A stretch of DNA of 5,356 nt from Nocardioidaceae bacterium (lineage in GTDB: Bacteria > Actinomycetota > Actinomycetes > Propionibacteriales > Nocardioidaceae): the NCBI GenBank assembly GCA_025965395.1, contig JAOPXA010000026.1, positions 1 through 5,356 of the forward strand, written 5' to 3'. The notes beneath the pieces were generated by a model that was not told the origin of the DNA, did not search any database, and worked only from the letters and a program-made list of their open reading frames with translations. Shown here piece by piece: positions 3,909-5,356 of the stretch. A program made the translations under genes and the position numbers. Each line of letters begins with the position of its first letter. Position 1 is the stretch's first letter.

Positions 3909-5356
3909 CTAGTGCGCTCCGCGCAGGATCGCCTCCAACAGCGTGATGGCTCCGGCCTTGTCGAGCGGTTCGTTGCCGTTGCCGCACTTGGGGGAGTGGA
4001 TGCAGCTGGGGCAGCCGGTGGAGCACTCGCACGCGCGAATCGCATCGCGGGTCACGGTGAGCCATTGCCGGGCCACGTCGAAGCCGCGCTCCGCGAACCC
4101 TGCGCCGCCTGGGTGGCCGTCATACACGAAGACGGTGAGCACCCCGGTGTCCGCGTGGAGCGCCGTCGAGACGCCGCCGATGTCCCAGCGGTCGCAGGTC
4201 GCCAGGAGCGGTAGGAGCCCGATGGCCGCGTGCTCGGCCGCATGAGCAGCCCCGGGCACGTCGGTCTCGGCCAAGCACGCAGAGACCGCCTCGGCCGCCA
4301 ACGTCCACCACACCGCCTTGGTCCGGAGCGTTCGCTCGGGCAGATCGAGAAGCTCCTCACCCAGCACCTCGCGCGAGCCGGATCGCCGCTTCAGGTACGA
4401 CACGACCTGATGAGTCACGTCGACCGTGCCCCACGTGATCGCGGCGTCGCCCCACACCTTCTCCGCCTCGCTCGCGACGATCGAGATCTCGGTGATGCTT
4501 CGCGCGGAGGTGGAGTAGTCGACCTCCTCGCGGTTGACCAGCGCGCAGTCGCCCTCGAGGTCGTACTCCTGCACGACGAACGAGTCGCCTTGATGCACGT
4601 AGACCGCACCGTCGTGCACGGTTGAGTCGGCCGAACCCGCGTCGACTGTGCCCAGCAGGCGACCGCTCGAGGCGTCAACGATCTGGATGGGGCTCCCTCC
4701 GCTGGACCTGATGTCGGCCAGATTGCTCGCCCGCTCGCGCTTGGTCCAGAACCATCCGGCGTCTCGCTTGCGCAACCAACCCGCCTCAGTCAGTGCGTGC
4801 ACACCATCGCGCGTGATCGGCCCGAAGAGCTCAAAGTCGTCCTCGGTGAGCGGTAGCTCTTGAGCCGCCGCCGCGAGATGCGGCCCCAGCACGTACGGGT
4901 TCTGCTGGTCGAAGACCGTCGCCTCGACGGGCTTGTGGATGATCGCCTCAGGGTGGTGCACGAGGTAGGTGTCGAGCGGGTCGTCGCGCGCGACCATGAC
5001 GCCGAGGGACTCCTTTCCGCTTCGCCCCGCGCGCCCGAACTGCTGCTGCAACGCCGCCCGCGTGCCGGGGAAGCCCACGCTGATCACCGCGTCCAGCCCG
5101 GAGATGTCGATGCCCAGCTCGAGCGCATTGGTGCTCGCCAATCCCAGGAGCTGCCCGCTGCGCAGCGCCGCCTCGATCACGCGCCGGTCCTCCGGCAGGT
5201 AGCCGCCGCGATAGGTGGCGACCCGCTCGACCAGCGAGTGATCGATCTCGCCCAGCATCCGCCCCGCCGTCAACGCCAAGGTCTCGGCACCGCGCCGCGA
5301 CCGGACGAACGCCAACGTCCGCACGCCACCGACGACCAGGTCGGTCAGGATGTCTG
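3909..5356 (-). CDS. DEAD/DEAH-box helicase, C-terminal part, MrfA/YprA-like (partial)
   Basis: The 3' two-thirds or so of a superfamily 2 helicase; its N-terminal ATP-binding half lies beyond base 5356. The frame runs unbroken off the edge (DILTDLVVGGVRTLAF), so the GTG at 5324 is internal. Counting from that GTG, the second helicase domain shows motif IV-like TLAFVRSRRGAE (3-14), motif V ASTNALELGIDI (63-74) and motif VI QQQFGRAGRSG (93-103) with the arginine finger region. Later come AAEHAAIGLLPLL (362-374) and VFVYDGHPGGAGFAERGF (398-415), then a cysteine cluster C434-x3-C438-x2-C441-x5-C447 (plus Cys432), the zinc-binding C-terminal module (DUF1998/MZB) of the MrfA/YprA family. Bacillus subtilis MrfA acts in repair of mitomycin C damage; M. 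tuberculosis Rv3649 is the likely actinobacterial counterpart. A role in DNA repair here is inferred from family. It ends with TAG at 3911-3909, converging on the protease. Confidence 0.94.
   Translation of the reverse strand, partial: DILTDLVVGGVRTLAFVRSRRGAETLALTAGRMLGEIDHSLVERVATYRGGYLPEDRRVIEAALRSGQLLGLASTNALELGIDISGLDAVISVGFPGTRAALQQQFGRAGRSGKESLGVMVARDDPLDTYLVHHPEAIIHKPVEATVFDQQNPYVLGPHLAAAAQELPLTEDDFELFGPITRDGVHALTEAGWLRKRDAGWFWTKRERASNLADIRSSGGSPIQIVDASSGRLLGTVDAGSADSTVHDGAVYVHQGDSFVVQEYDLEGDCALVNREEVDYSTSARSITEISIVASEAEKVWGDAAITWGTVDVTHQVVSYLKRRSGSREVLGEELLDLPERTLRTKAVWWTLAAEAVSACLAETDVPGAAHAAEHAAIGLLPLLATCDRWDIGGVSTALHADTGVLTVFVYDGHPGGAGFAERGFDVARQWLTVTRDAIRACECSTGCPSCIHSPKCGNGNEPLDKAGAITLLEAILRGAH

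Noticed and set aside
3726..4214. 162-residue plus-strand ORF spanning the protease end and the helicase end
   Set aside because: It runs through the strong terminator and antisense to the helicase zinc module; no motif seen.
5322..5324. GTG at 5324 as the start of the helicase gene
   Set aside because: The frame continues unbroken upstream to the window edge with helicase-like sequence, and motifs I-III of the ATPase half are missing, so the gene extends beyond the window.

Overview
The window looks like chromosomal DNA of a high-GC Actinomycetota. Coding is dense, codon third positions are G/C-rich, and it carries a TadE gene followed by an Rv3654c-type gene plus an MrfA/YprA-type helicase, an association familiar from mycobacteria and relatives. 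A nocardioform or Propionibacteriales-like host is plausible, but the genus cannot be fixed from this sequence alone.

Layout, left to right. (1) 65-768, plus strand: two overlapping genes that close a tight-adherence (Tad/Flp) pilus locus, a TadE pseudopilin (65-424) and a small Rv3654c-family TadE-like protein (421-768). (2) 774-809: a strong hairpin between convergent genes. (3) 821-1615, minus strand: an enoyl-CoA hydratase/isomerase-fold protein in which both canonical catalytic glutamates are replaced, with a possible promoter just upstream. (4) 1712-1745: a hairpin that ends the next minus-strand unit. (5) 1753-2220, minus strand: a small secreted four-cysteine protein of unknown function. 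(6) 2221-2410: a divergent control region with a cluster of dyads. (7) 2411-3841, plus strand: a secreted zinc metalloprotease with a pro-region, a metzincin-like HExxHxxGxxHD site and a C-terminal PPC-like beta domain. (8) 3861-3906: a 15-bp perfect hairpin between convergent genes. (9) 3909 to beyond 5356, minus strand: the C-terminal part of a DEAD/DEAH-box helicase with a C-terminal four-cysteine zinc-binding module (MrfA/YprA-like, Rv3649-like).

The outer genes (Tad genes on plus, helicase on minus, facing each other) reproduce the arrangement I recall around Rv3649 and Rv3654c-Rv3660c of Mycobacterium tuberculosis. The three genes between them (acyl-CoA enzyme, small secreted protein, secreted protease) look like lineage-specific accessory content. 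The secreted protein and the protease are divergently transcribed from one 190-bp region and may be co-regulated; a functional link is only inferred. I saw no RNA gene, CRISPR array, insertion sequence or attachment site. No clearly unprecedented system is evident. The best leads are the catalytically altered hydratase, the divergent secreted pair with its dyad cluster, and the accessory insertion in a syntenic backbone.
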